From positions 1 to 15,951 of the forward strand of contig JALQPE010001162.1 in NCBI GenBank assembly GCA_030407315.1: a stretch of DNA of 15,951 nt, in the 5' to 3' direction. The notes beneath the pieces are model-generated. The model saw only the letters and a list, made by a program, of their open reading frames with translations, was not told where the DNA came from and ran no database searches. This document shows positions 6,849 through 15,951 of this stretch, piece after piece; within the stretch, counting starts at the first letter, position 1, and the number at the start of each line of letters is the position of its first letter. The position numbers and the translations under genes were made by a program. The stretch is from Asparagopsis taxiformis (Eukaryota > Rhodophyta > Florideophyceae > Bonnemaisoniales > Bonnemaisoniaceae).

Positions 6849-9812
6849 ATGAAAAACATTACCCAAAGCTATTTTTTAGTTTGTTATTGTCAGTTCTTTT
6901 CTTTTCGCTTAATGCTCAAGTAAAAGAAAACGTATGGTCAATTACAAAATTAGCGACTTAAAGAAAGAAGATATTTCTTTTAGTAAAGCTGTACCAAACA
7001 TTCTACATTCTTAAATGTAGATATTAATAAGTTAAATCTACATTAGCAAATGCACCACAGCGTCATTTGTCTAATAAACATCAAGGAGTTGTATTACAAT
7101 TCCTAACCAAGAAGGTAAATTACAGTCTTATTTAGTACAAGAAGCATCTACAATGGAACCAGAGCTTCAAGCACAATTTCCAGACATTAGAGCATTTGTT
7201 GGTAGAGGGATAGATAATCCAACTGCATTATTGAGATTTAGTGTTTCTCCACAAAAAGGTTTTAGTGGAATGATACTTTCAGACGGTAAAACCATTTTTA
7301 TAGAGCCTTACTCTGCTGATTTAAATACCTATATTTCATTTATAAACTCAGATGAAGACGGAGAAAGAGAAGAGTTTGTTTGTGGTACTGAATATGAAGC
7401 TGCAAAATATAATATTTCTGATGAAGAATATTTAGCGCAAAGAAATGCTAATGATGGTACATTAAGAACTTACCGTTTAGCATTAGCTTGTACTGGTGAG
7501 TACGCTCAATTCACATGGCGGAACTGTGGCTGGCGTAATGGCAGCTATGAATACAACCATGGCAAGAGTAAATGGAGTATTTGAAAGAGATTTAAGCTTA
7601 ACAATGGTTATTGTTGCAAGTAATCAAAATGTTATATTCCTTAATGCGGCGACTGATCCATATACAAATAATGATGGTTTTACTATGCTTAGTCAAAACC
7701 AAACGGCTTGTAACAATAATATTGGTTTTGCTAATTATGACATAGGACATGTTTTTAGTACAGGTGGAGGAGGTATAGCTGCGCTTAATTCTCCATGTAC
7801 CGGTAATAAAGCACAAGGAGTAACGGGTTCACCTTCACCTCAAGGAGATGCTTTTGATATTGATTTTGTAGCACACGAAATGGGTCATCAATATGGAGGT
7901 AATCATACACAAAATAATAATTGTCAGAGATCTAGTATAAGATCTGTAGAGCCAGGTAGTGCATCTACAATTATGGGATATGCTGGTATTTGTGCACCTA
8001 ATGTGCAAAATAATAGTGATGATTATTTTCATGGTGAAAATATAAAAGAAATGTGGTCTAATATTTCTGCTGGTGCGAGTAGTAGCTGTTTTTACTGGTA
8101 GTGCTACAAATAATGCAGCGCCAAATGCTAATGCTGGTGCAAATTATAGTATTCCAAAATCAACAGCGTTTGTGTTAAGAGGGGCTGCAACTGATGCAGA
8201 TACAGCTTCTGGATTAACGTATTGCTGGGAACAAACAGACACAACACCAGCAACAATGCCACCAGTATCAACGAATACAGCTGGTCCTACATTTAGGTCT
8301 TTAGACCCTTCATCATCTCCAGATAGATATATGCCACCACTTAATACAGTGATGGCGGCTCTTTGGCAACAACATGGGAAGTTGTTCCTTCTGTTGCAAG
8401 AACAATGAATTTTTCTCTAACTGTTAGAGATAACGAAGCTAACGGCGGAGCTACAGATTCTGATGGAATGGCAGTTAATGTACAAGATGTTACGCCATTT
8501 ACAGTTAATACACCACCAACTTGGGCAGCTAATTCTAGTCAACAAGTATCATGGGTTGTGGGTCAAACTAATGTGGCGCCATAAACTCTCAAACAGTAAA
8601 TATTTTATTTACAACTAACAATGGGGCAACATTTACAACTATAGCAACAGGTGTTCCTAATACAGGTACGGCAACTATTACTGTTCCTGGGGTTGGAAAC
8701 ACTAATAACGCTAGAGTACTTGTTGAGGCTGCTGATAATATTTTTTACGCTGTGTCAAATGCGTTTTCTATTTCTAGTTCCCAAGATTTTAGTATCAACT
8801 CTACAACAGGTAACTTAACAGTTTGTAACCAAGATGCTGCTACTTTTGAGTTTGATTATGTTACATCTAATGGTTTTTCTGAAACGACAACATTTAGTAT
8901 AGCAGGAGTGCCAACTGGTGCTAGTTCATCATTAAACCCAACTACATTAAATTCTAATGGTACTGTAACATTAGATTTAACAGGATTAGGATCTGTTGCA
9001 AGTAACACTTATACTTTAACTCTTACAGGTTCTTCAACATCTATTACGAAGCAGACTACTGTAGATTTAACTCTTACAGATGGAAACTGTCCTTCGGAAG
9101 GGGATTTATCATATCAAACAAGAACAACAGGTGTTATTTTTATACTATAAATAATCTTGATGCTGGAGCAAAAACAACTCCGTATTCAGATTTTACTGCG
9201 ATTTCCACAACGGTTGAAGCTGGTATGAATTATGACCTATCTGTTAGAGCAAATTCTGACGGAAATTATCAAATTTTGACTAGGAGTTTGGGTAGATTGG
9301 AACAAAACTGTTCATTTGACGATCCTGGTGAAGAATACGACTTGGATTAGGAACTACAGCAAACATTGCTGACGCTCTTACAGCTGGGTCACCATTAACT
9401 GTTACAGTGCCAAATGATGCTGCCGAAGGAAATACTATAATGAGAGTAAGTACAAAGTATACAAATGGTACCGCTACTCTTACCTCTTGTGAAACAGGAT
9501 TTGATGGTGAAGTTGAAGACTATACTATAAACGTTATAAACAATTTAAGTGTTGATGACAATGAGTTAGAGGGTTTAACTATTTATCCTAACCCTAATAA
9601 CGGTACTTTTAATATTGGTTTTAATCCTAATTCTGGTGAAAATATTAATATTCAAGTTTACGATATTAGAGGAAGAATCATTTTCTATAAATCGTTTAAT
9701 ACTGTAAGTAGATTTGAAGAAGTTATCAGACTTATAATGCTCAGTCAGGTGTTTATTATTAAATATTTCTGACGGATCAAACAAAGTGACTAGAAAAATA
9801 GTAGTAGATTAA
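6849..9812 (+). CDS. secreted reprolysin-like zinc metalloprotease with T9SS sorting domain, frameshifted
   Basis: A large exported protease of about 990 residues. Parts in order: signal peptide ending FFSLNAQ (about 6849-6921, crossed by a shift), a propeptide-like region (LLRFSVSPQKGFSGMIL, FIEPYSADLNTYI), the catalytic domain with the metzincin zinc motif HEMGHQYGGNH (7874-7906) and a Met-turn TIMGYAGIC about 20 residues later, Ig/PKD-like beta domains (NAGANYSIPKS..., then Thr/Ser-rich repeats to about 9100), a GEVED domain ending in DGEVEDYTINV (about 9505-9540), and a type A T9SS sorting domain (LTIYPNPNNGTF ... VYDIRGRIIF ... KVTRKIVVD). The Zn ligands, the Glu and the Met-turn are all present, so the enzyme is expected to be active. 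At least a dozen shifts are needed, for example near 6865, 6945, 7005, 7100, 7510, 8088, 8360, 8580, 9135, 9285, 9348 and 9740. Cleaved target unknown. Confidence 0.92.
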
Positions 9813-9830
9813 ATATTTAATTTATACTTT

Positions 9831-9860
9831 AAAAGCTCCTAAATTTTTAGGAGCTTTTTT
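9831..9860 (+). terminator. Rho-independent terminator after the metalloprotease
   Basis: AAAAGCTCCTAA (9831-9842) pairs with TTAGGAGCTTTT (9847-9858) around a 4-base loop, with the T run continuing to 9860. The next gene begins only five bases later, at 9866. Confidence 0.9.
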
Positions 9861-9865
9861 ATACA

Positions 9866-10969
9866 ATGAATTTATCGTACTGGGAAATAAAAACATGGTT
9901 ATCTAATATTGATTTCACTATAGTTGGAAGTGGAATAGTAGGTCTTAATTGTGCATTACAATTAAAAGAACGATTTCCTGAATCTAAAGTTTTGATTTTA
10001 GAAAAAGGAATGTTGCCTCAAGGAGCAAGTACAAAAAACGCTGGCTTTGCGTGTTTTGTAGTCTTAGCGAGATAATAGATGACCTTAAGCACCATTCAGA
10101 AGAAGAAACAATAGACTCGTTAAAAAGCGAATAAATGGCCTAAAAATACTTAGGCAGACTTTTGGAGATAAAACAATCGATTATAAAGGATTAGGTGGCT
10201 ATGAGTTATTTTTAAAATCAGACGAAGAACTATATAATGCCTGCATAAGTAATCAAGACAGAATTAATAAGCTGCTCTATCCTATTTTTAATGACAACGT
10301 ATTTTCTTTTATTGAAAACAAATTTAATTTCGAAAACATTAAAGCCAAATTAAGCTTTAATCAATTTGAAGGTCAGATTGATACTGGTAAAATGATGGAA
10401 GCGCTACTGCAAAAAGCCCATAAAGCAATATTAAATTCTAAACAATTGTACTGTTGAAGCTTTTTCAGAAGCTTCAGATTCAATAAAAGTTAAATCCAAC
10501 CAATTTGAGTTTTCTACATCAAAACTTTTAATTGCAACTAACGGATTTGCTAAAAACCTAATTGAAGAACCAGTAAAACAGCAAGAGCACAAGTTTTAAT
10601 CACTAACCTATCAAAAATTTACAGATTAAAGGCACTTTCATTTAGATAAGGGTATTATTATTTCAGAAATATTGATAACAGAATTTTATTTGGTGGTGGG
10701 AGAAACCTTGATTTTAAGGTCGAAGAAACTTCTGAATTTGGTCAGACTAAATTATTCAAGACAAGTTAGAAGATACGCTTAGAAACACTATTTTATCACA
10801 AATAGAATTTGAAATCGATCATCGTTGGTCTGGTATAATGGGTATTGGTCAACAAAGAAGTCTATCGTAAAACAATTAAGTGAAATTTATATTGTGGTGT
10901 ACGTTTAGGTGGAATGGGTGTTGCTATTGTAGCTTGGTTGGTAAAGAATTAGCTGATTTGATTAAATAG
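9866..10969 (+). CDS. FAD-dependent oxidoreductase (DAO/glycine oxidase-like), frameshifted
   Basis: A flavin enzyme of the D-amino-acid-oxidase-like family; substrate unknown. About 370 residues. The N-terminal Rossmann fold is clear: FTIVGSGIVGLNCALQL with the GxGxxG dinucleotide motif, then an acidic residue at the end of the second strand (VLILEKG) and ASTKNAGFACFGS, the usual FAD-contact loop. A substrate-side middle region follows (GLGGYELFL, QIDTGKMMEALLQKAHKAGI), then KLLIATNGFA, then a C-terminal FAD-binding part with RNIDNRILFGGGRN, HRWSGIMGI and GVRLGGMGVAIGSLVGKELADL. Breaks fall near 10057, 10125, 10440, 10585, 10625, 10760, 10860 and 10930. Its start lies five bases beyond a terminator, and I find no promoter between them, so expression may depend on read-through or on a promoter inside the protease 3' end. 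The closest relatives include glycine oxidase and aminomethyl-group oxidases, which I cannot tell apart here. Confidence 0.85.
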
Positions 10970-11003
10970 TTTTATAGCACACAAGACTTTAGAGTTTTAA
11001 GAT

Positions 11004-11451
11004 ATGAGTACAAAACAACAGCTATACAAAGCATGTCAAATGTTTATAGCCAACCGTTTAATAACGGTTAAAAATATGATTTCGGATATTGAACAAGGTC
11101 TTCAGTCTGAAACTAAAAGTAGTGCTGGAGACAAACACGAAACAGGTAGAGCGATGCTTCAATTGGAGCGTGAAAAAGCGGGTCAGCAATTAGCAGAGGT
11201 TCAAAAACTTCAAGAAGTCCTCAGTAAAATTGATATAAAAAGCAGTATTCAAAAATAGTATTAGGTAGTGTTGTAGAAACTTCTGGTTTAAATTATTTTA
11301 TAGCAATTAGTGCAGGTGAAATTACATTGAACAATCAAAATATTTTGCCATTTCACCATCTACCACCAATAGGTAAACTGCTATGACCAAAGAGAATGGA
11401 GATGAAATTCAGTTTAGAAACAGTACCTTTGTAATTACAAATATTGAATAA
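11004..11451 (+). CDS. GreA/GreB-like small protein, frameshifted
   Basis: About 150 residues. N-terminal half (11004-11255): a long helical, coiled-coil-like segment rich in Glu, Gln and Lys, with the conserved-looking SSAGDKHETGRAMLQLER. C-terminal half: short beta strands, IVLGSVVETSGLNYFIAISAGEI, then PIGKLLMTKENGDEIQF and a final TFVITNIE. The second half resembles the C-terminal domain of GreA/GreB (compare PLGKALLGKKVGDEV) and the first half recalls their coiled coil, so it is probably a Gre-fold protein that may bind RNA polymerase. I recall homologues in flavobacterial genomes carrying an unhelpful 3-oxoacyl-ACP synthase name; nothing here supports that enzyme. Shifts near 11256, about 11350-11365 and 11384. 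Placed 34 bases after the FAD oxidoreductase and 29 before the exporter, same strand. Confidence 0.72.
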
Positions 11452-11480
11452 TTTTCTCAACAGATTTGGCAATATAATTG

Positions 11481-13721
11481 ATGAAAAAACTCGAAAGACT
11501 TGTAGCTAATATTATCAAATTTAGGATTGCAATTATTTTCATTCTTTTAGTTTTAATGGCCGCATCTGGTTATTACACCTTAAAGAACTTACGTGTAGAT
11601 AACTCATTATCTATTTGGTTTTTAGAAGATGATCCAAGCTATAAAGCATATATAGATTTTCAGGAAAATTTTGGTTCAGACGAAATATTTGTTGTGATGT
11701 TTCCTGTTGAAAATGCTATTGGCGAAACTGAAATGGACCAATTAGCATTATTACATAAAGACATAAACGCATTACCTTATGTAAAAACAAGTTTTAGTTA
11801 GCAACGGCAAATATCCTATTTATGCTAGTAGCAAAATCAATTTCCAAGACTTATATAATTCTAAACGAAGTGAAAAGGGATTAAAAATCTATTTTCTAAA
11901 CTCCCAAGTTTACATCGCAGTTGTAACGGATGATTATAAAAATCAGTTTTTCTATATTCAACTTAACCCAACGCCAACTATAGAAGAAAAACGGAAAGAC
12001 ATAGCAGGAGAGATACGTACAGTAATAGAAAAAGCTTATTCTAATTATTATTTAACAGGTCCTCCAGTACTTAATGAGGCATATAGTAAAGGTATTTACA
12101 AAGAAAGTTTAACTTTTGGTGTACTTACTGTTTTGGTAATTACATTAATGTTACTGTTTTTATTGCCGAGTAAGCGTTACCTTATTATTTCATTATTAGC
12201 GGTAGCAGTGCCTGTAAGTTTACTCTTTGGTATTATGACCTCATTAGGATTTGCATTGAATATGATTTCCATGCTCATTCCTACAATCCTAATGGTTTAT
12301 AAGCGTGAGTGATGCTGTTCATATTATAAACATTTACCATAAAGAAGGCTTAATTAGTGAATCACTTTCAAAAGTGGAGTTGTTGGCTATTGCTATTCGA
12401 AAAAGTTTTACGCCTTGTTTTTATACCACACTAACCACCTTTGTTGGTTACTTTGCACTATATCTTTCTCCATTACCAGCATTTAAAAACATGGGTGTTT
12501 TACTTGCATTGGTTTAGCGCTTAGTTTTGTTTTGGTCTATATAATTACCATAATTGGCTTTAGTTATATGAATCTTAATTTTAAAGCAGCAAAGCCAATA
12601 TTATCGCTTAAAAAAATAAGCCAAAGTAGTTTTATTACTTGGTTAAATGGTTTTACATCTCAATATAGTACAGAATATTATTGGTTTTACTTTGGTGCTA
12701 TTTTATGGCATGTATGCTGTATTTCAGGTTAAGATTGATACTGTTTCTATTGATTTATTGGCTGAAGGAAAAGCCAAGCAAGATTTGCGCATTGTTGAGA
12801 ACCAATTACAAGGTAGCTCTCGAGTACAGATTAATATTTCGAGCCTAAATTCAGAAACTATTTTAAATATGAAGGCTATGAAACGACTAGAAGAGTTTCA
12901 AATAAACTAGAAGAGAACCCATTAATCTCTTATCCGTTTCTGTAGTTAACATTAAACAGTTTCTCGAAAAGCGTTCTCCTGTATTATTTCAAAGTAATGT
13001 TTCAGAAGAAAAAATAAAGAGCACTTTAGGAGCTGTTGATGCCGTTGATAATAGCTTTTTAAATTGTTTTCTGAAGATTTAACCACTGCAGGTTTTACAC
13101 TAAGCCTAAGGGAAATGACAACATCTGAGCTTGAACAAGTTTTAGAAGATATAGAAACCGCTTTTAACTCTACATTTGAAAGTGATGATTATAAATTAAA
13201 AATCAATGGTTTTGCAGTGGTGTTTGCTCAACTCAATAATTTTATTTTAGAAACTCAGTTTAAATCCTTTTTGCGGCATTCTTTGTGGCTTTTTTATGCC
13301 TTTTAGTATTTATACGAAGCTTAAGAACAACGTTGTTAGTTCTTGTTCCTAATTTACTACCATTAGCTGTTTTAGCGATTGTAATGAGCCTATTAAATAT
13401 TCCTTTAGATGTATCTACCGCAATGATTACTCCAATAATGCTGGGTATTGCTATGGACGACACATACATTTGGTGTATAAATACAGAAAAAGTAAAAGCA
13501 TAAAAGGCTCTGCAGAAGAACGAATGAATAGTGCTATGCATTATACTGGCAGCGCTTTGTTTTCTACAACAATTGCATTAGTTGGTGGGTTTTTAATTAT
13601 TGCCTCTAGTGCAACCCCTTCTGTAAGGGACTTTGGTTTGCTTTGTGCAGTAACGGTAGCTATTGCTTTAATTACAGATATATTTTATTTGCCTGCTTTA
13701 TTGAAGAAGTTTGATAAATAA
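11481..13721 (+). CDS. MMPL/RND-family exporter, frameshifted
   Basis: A proton-driven inner membrane exporter of the RND superfamily (MMPL branch), about 750 residues. It shows the duplicated RND plan: TM1 in FRIAIIFILLVLMAASGYYTL (about 11520-11580), an extracytoplasmic loop to about 12110, a five-helix block (12115-12560), TM7 (about 12670-12735), a second loop to about 13255, and a second five-helix block to 13710. Acidic residues typical of the proton path occur in SVSDAVHIINIYH (about 12305) and GIAMDDTIHLVYKY (about 13445), at equivalent places in each half. No membrane fusion or outer membrane partner is nearby, so it probably acts alone, perhaps on lipids or hydrophobic substrates; cargo is not predictable. 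About ten shifts, for example near 11800, 11880-11920, 12300, 12515, 12690, 12905, 12930, 13060, 13275 and 13462. I use ATG 11481 and not the preceding in-frame TTG at 11478. Confidence 0.9.
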
Positions 13722-13722
13722 C

Positions 13723-14634
13723 TTATTTAAATACTTTAAAATTAATAAGTGTATCTTTTTCTAGCCTTTCGTTGTGTTAATAAAAATGATTTCTGAATTA
13801 TATTTAGCTTCAATCAACCAAGAATCACCATTAAAGTAAGATTGCTTTACAATCGCTTTTAAATCGGAATGTTCTACTACTTAAGTTGGTGAGCATATAC
13901 AATACCATAAGGTTCAATAAGACTAAACTCACCAAAAAATGAAGCGATTAAAGGTAATCTAGGATTGCTATATAAATTTTGAGGTGTATCTTTGCAATAA
14001 CCTCTTTATTGTGGAGTACTAACATTTTATCCGCAAATCCTAAAACGTCATTCTTATCGTGAGTAGCAACAATACATGTAATGTTGTTTTCTTTTAGAAA
14101 TTTAAAAATATTTCTACGAAGCGATTGTTTCTTAAAATTATCAATATGGCTAAAGGGCTCGTCTAATAATAAAATTTCAGGCTGTTTAGCTAAGGCTCTT
14201 GCTATAGCCACACGTTGTTTTTGTCCACCGCTGAGGTATTTTACTTTGGTTTTTGCAAAAGCTTCGAGCTCTACAACAGCTACTAATTCTTTAATTCTCA
14301 TTTCACGTTCTTCAAGATAAAGCGAGATAAGAATTTCCCAATGTTTTCTTCAACCGAAGTAAATGGCATTAAATCAAACTCTTGGGTGACATACTTCATA
14401 AAATCATATCCAATAACCCAATTAAACTTTGGCCCAAGGATTTCTGTGTCTTTCCAAAAAATTTGTCCTTCTTCTAGATCGTATTCACCATAAATTAGCT
14501 TGAGTAAGGTGCTTTTTCCAGATCCACTTTCACCAATAACCGCAAGGTTTTTCTCCAGCATTTACTTTAAAGTCAATTGTGTTTAAGACTTTTGACTTAG
14601 AATATTTAAAAGACACTTGTTTTACGTGAAGCAT
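13723..14634 (-). CDS. ABC transporter ATP-binding protein with C-terminal accessory region, frameshifted
   Basis: The ATPase subunit of an ABC importer or exporter. About 304 residues. Opening MLHVKQVSFKYSKSKVLNTIDF, Walker A GESGSGKST (14508-14534), Q-loop YVTQEFDLMPFTSVEENI, signature LSGGQKQRVAIARAL (from 14235), Walker B ILLLDEPFSHID (from 14175) and H-loop ATHD (His 14059-14061). After the ATPase core there is an extra 90 residues or so, beginning TPQNLYSNPRLPLIASFFGE and holding VVEHSDLKAIVKQSYFNGDSWLIEAKY, similar in position to the TOBE regulatory domains of PotA/CysA-type subunits. Breaks near 14305-14325, 13990, 13890, 13768 and 14560 (before the Walker A). No permease gene is in the window. 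Its stop (13723-13725) is one base from the end of the convergent exporter gene. Confidence 0.9.
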
Positions 14635-14651
14635 AATTGAATTATTCAGAA

Positions 14652-14659
14652 CAAAAATA
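14652..14659 (-). promoter_or_regulatory. -7 promoter element for the ABC ATPase
   Basis: On the minus strand the sequence is TATTTTTG, a TAnnTTTG match, 17 bases before the start codon at 14634. No -33 TTG at a normal distance; the expected place falls inside the terminator hairpin of the upstream gene. Confidence 0.45.
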
Positions 14660-14663
14660 CCAC

Positions 14664-14694
14664 AAAAAAAAACCGCTTGATTTCTCAAGCGGTT
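14664..14694 (-). terminator. Rho-independent terminator of the FG-GAP gene
   Basis: Read on the minus strand, AACCGCTTGA (from 14694) pairs with TCAAGCGGTT around a GAAA loop, then nine T. It ends the minus-strand gene whose stop is at 14715, ahead of the ABC ATPase gene. Confidence 0.9.
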
Positions 14695-14714
14695 CTATAT
14701 GATTAACAAATTGT

Positions 14715-15951
14715 TTAGCGTTTAATAAACTTTCGTTTCATGCTTTTACCATTAGATTCTAATCTCAAGAAATAGATTCCACTTTGTAAATTTGATACGT
14801 TTAATGTATTAGTATTCATTTTGTGGCTAATACTCTTTTTCCATTAATATCAAAAACTGTTGCAACCTTATTTGTAAGATCTGCTGTAGTTTCAATAGTT
14901 AAGATATCATCAACTGGGTTAGGATAAATTACCATGTCAGTTAATGTTTCATCTTCTACTGTTAATGCAGAACCTTCAACAATGGTAAGAGTAGTATTAA
15001 TTGTTGGTCCAGATATTTGATCAACAATACCAGAAGGCCAATAAACCGTGATACTCTGAATAGTGTTTTCAGCTCCAATACCAAATGAGTATTTAAACTA
15101 CTCATAAACTCAAACCTTCACCACTTCTTACATCTCTAATTTGAGTTCCTGCTGGAGTTACTATTTCAACACGAGCACCAATACCATTAATGTTACTTAC
15201 GTTACCAATGGTGTTTATTTAATCCATTGTTAGCATTAGTATTACTTATATGTAATTGACCGTTTCTAAATACATCTAAAAAGCCATCGTCATTAACATC
15301 TCCTATTGCTCCACTTGGAGGTACATTATTAGAGTAATTAGTAAATGTGAAATCGCCATTATTAAATAGTATGTTTCCGTTAGATAATATATCTACATAA
15401 CCATCATTATCAAAATCTGCAGGTGCATTTTCTATTCCAAGAGAAGCCGCTAAAACACCAGATCCGGCAGTAATATCTGTAAATGTACCATCTCCGTTAT
15501 TACGCATTAGCTTAGAATCTCCATTTGATGTGCTACTAGCACCAACATATACATCCATATCTCCATCATTGTCAAAATCTGCCCATGCAGAAGACCACGT
15601 TTGTACATTATCTCCAAGGTTTGAAGAATTATTATGACCTTTTCCTGGATAATTGGTGTTGTACCAGCCATTACTATCAGCTATGTTTGTAACGTTCCTC
15701 CACCATCATTTCTCCATAATTCATTTGTACTTATAGTAGTTGAACTCCACGACATTTTGCTATAAATAAATCCATATCTCTGTCGTTATCAAAATCAATC
15801 CAACAGTACCATAGTTTCCACCACCAGGTGTTATCCAAGTCCATTTTCTACAGCAGTGCTTTCCTCCTTGGTAAAAGTCTAGGGTTCCGGTTCCATCATT
15901 TTATAATAAACATTGGCTTGTACATCGTGGCAAACAAATGCATCTAAATGA
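14715..15951 (-). CDS. FG-GAP/ASPIC-UnbV surface protein with T9SS sorting domain, 5' end outside window, frameshifted
   Basis: C-terminal 410 residues or so of a secreted beta-propeller protein; the start lies beyond the right edge. Seen from N to C: repeated FG-GAP/VCBS blades with calcium-binding loops DFDNDRDMD, DFDNDGDMD, DFDNDGYVD and DVNDDGFLD (between about 15800 and 15255), each following a blade of the N-N-G-D-G-T-F-T-D-I type; then an ASPIC/UnbV domain (NINGIGARVEIVTPAGTQIRD, GEGFEFMSSLNTHFGIG, ITVYWPSGIVDQISG, about 15215-15010); then a type A T9SS sorting domain (TDMVIYPNPVDDILTIE, FDINGKRVLA, GIYFLRLESNGKSMKRKFIKR, 14940-14718). This is the CRTAC1-like architecture. Probably cell-surface or released; ligand unknown. 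Shifts occur near 15220, 15110, 15100, 14822 and several between 15680 and 15930, where the frame is very broken. Confidence 0.9.

Noticed and set aside
7598..8032. Minus-strand open frames opposite the metalloprotease
   Set aside because: Ile/Thr-rich translations typical of antisense; the plus strand carries the zinc site.
8600..9100. Possible tandem repeat in the Thr/Ser-rich part of the metalloprotease
   Set aside because: Residue composition is biased, but I see no exact DNA repeat unit; it reads as successive Ig-like beta strands.
9575..9784. Minus-strand open frame of 69 codons
   Set aside because: Antisense of the T9SS sorting domain.
9831..9868. Riboswitch ahead of the FAD oxidoreductase
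   Set aside because: Only a simple terminator hairpin is visible; there is no room or conserved core for a known aptamer.
13260..13541. Minus-strand open frame of 93 codons
   Set aside because: Antisense of transmembrane helices of the MMPL exporter.
14081..14320. Plus-strand open frame of 79 codons
   Set aside because: Antisense of the ABC ATPase signature and Walker B region.
1..15951. Programmed ribosomal frameshifting or recoding as the cause of the many breaks
   Set aside because: Breaks lack a common slippery motif or downstream fold, occur many times per gene, and a comparable lesion is in a tRNA. Error explains all of them.

Overview
The window reads as a piece of a flavobacterial (Bacteroidota, Flavobacteriaceae-like) chromosome. 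The evidence is low G+C, repeated Bacteroidota-type promoter elements (TAnnTTTG, at 6796-6825 with a correctly spaced upstream TTG), two proteins ending in type IX secretion (T9SS) sorting domains, a PID-CTERM mini-protein, and a gene order familiar from flavobacteria (methylmalonyl-CoA epimerase, tRNA, ribE, pdxA, DUF177, rpmF, fabH, accB, accC).

Almost every long gene is cut into pieces by single-base shifts. By hand I infer at least 50, mostly missing bases and often in short A or T runs. They hit genes normally kept intact (accB, accC, fabH, pdxA, ribE) and also remove one base from the anticodon loop of the only tRNA. A tRNA has no reading frame, so the simplest reading is uncorrected sequencing or assembly error rather than gene decay. 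I therefore give each gene its whole inferred span and note the breaks; exact lengths are uncertain.

Layout. 1-304: 3' part of methylmalonyl-CoA epimerase. 398-511: tRNA with CAT anticodon and its terminator. 512-828: non-coding leader region. 829-1025: PID-CTERM mini-protein, convergent with ribE (1022-1611, minus). 1706-2743: pdxA, divergent from ribE. 2823-6673: a run of housekeeping genes, all plus: DUF177/YceD, rpmF, fabH, accB, accC. It links ribosome assembly with the first steps of fatty acid synthesis: AccB and AccC belong to acetyl-CoA carboxylase, which makes malonyl-CoA, and FabH performs the first condensation. 6849-9812: secreted metzincin metalloprotease with a strong promoter and terminator. 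9866-13721: plus-strand FAD oxidoreductase, GreA-like small protein and MMPL/RND exporter. 13723-14634 (minus): ABC ATPase meeting the exporter tail to tail. 14715-15951 (minus): FG-GAP/ASPIC surface protein with a T9SS domain, running off the right edge.

I see no CRISPR array, insertion sequence, prophage or defence cassette. Nothing here is clearly a new multi-gene system. The items most worth a second look are the PID-CTERM mini-protein, the GreA-like protein, the imperfect palindrome between accB and accC, the repeats in the fabH leader and the facing promoter elements between ribE and pdxA.
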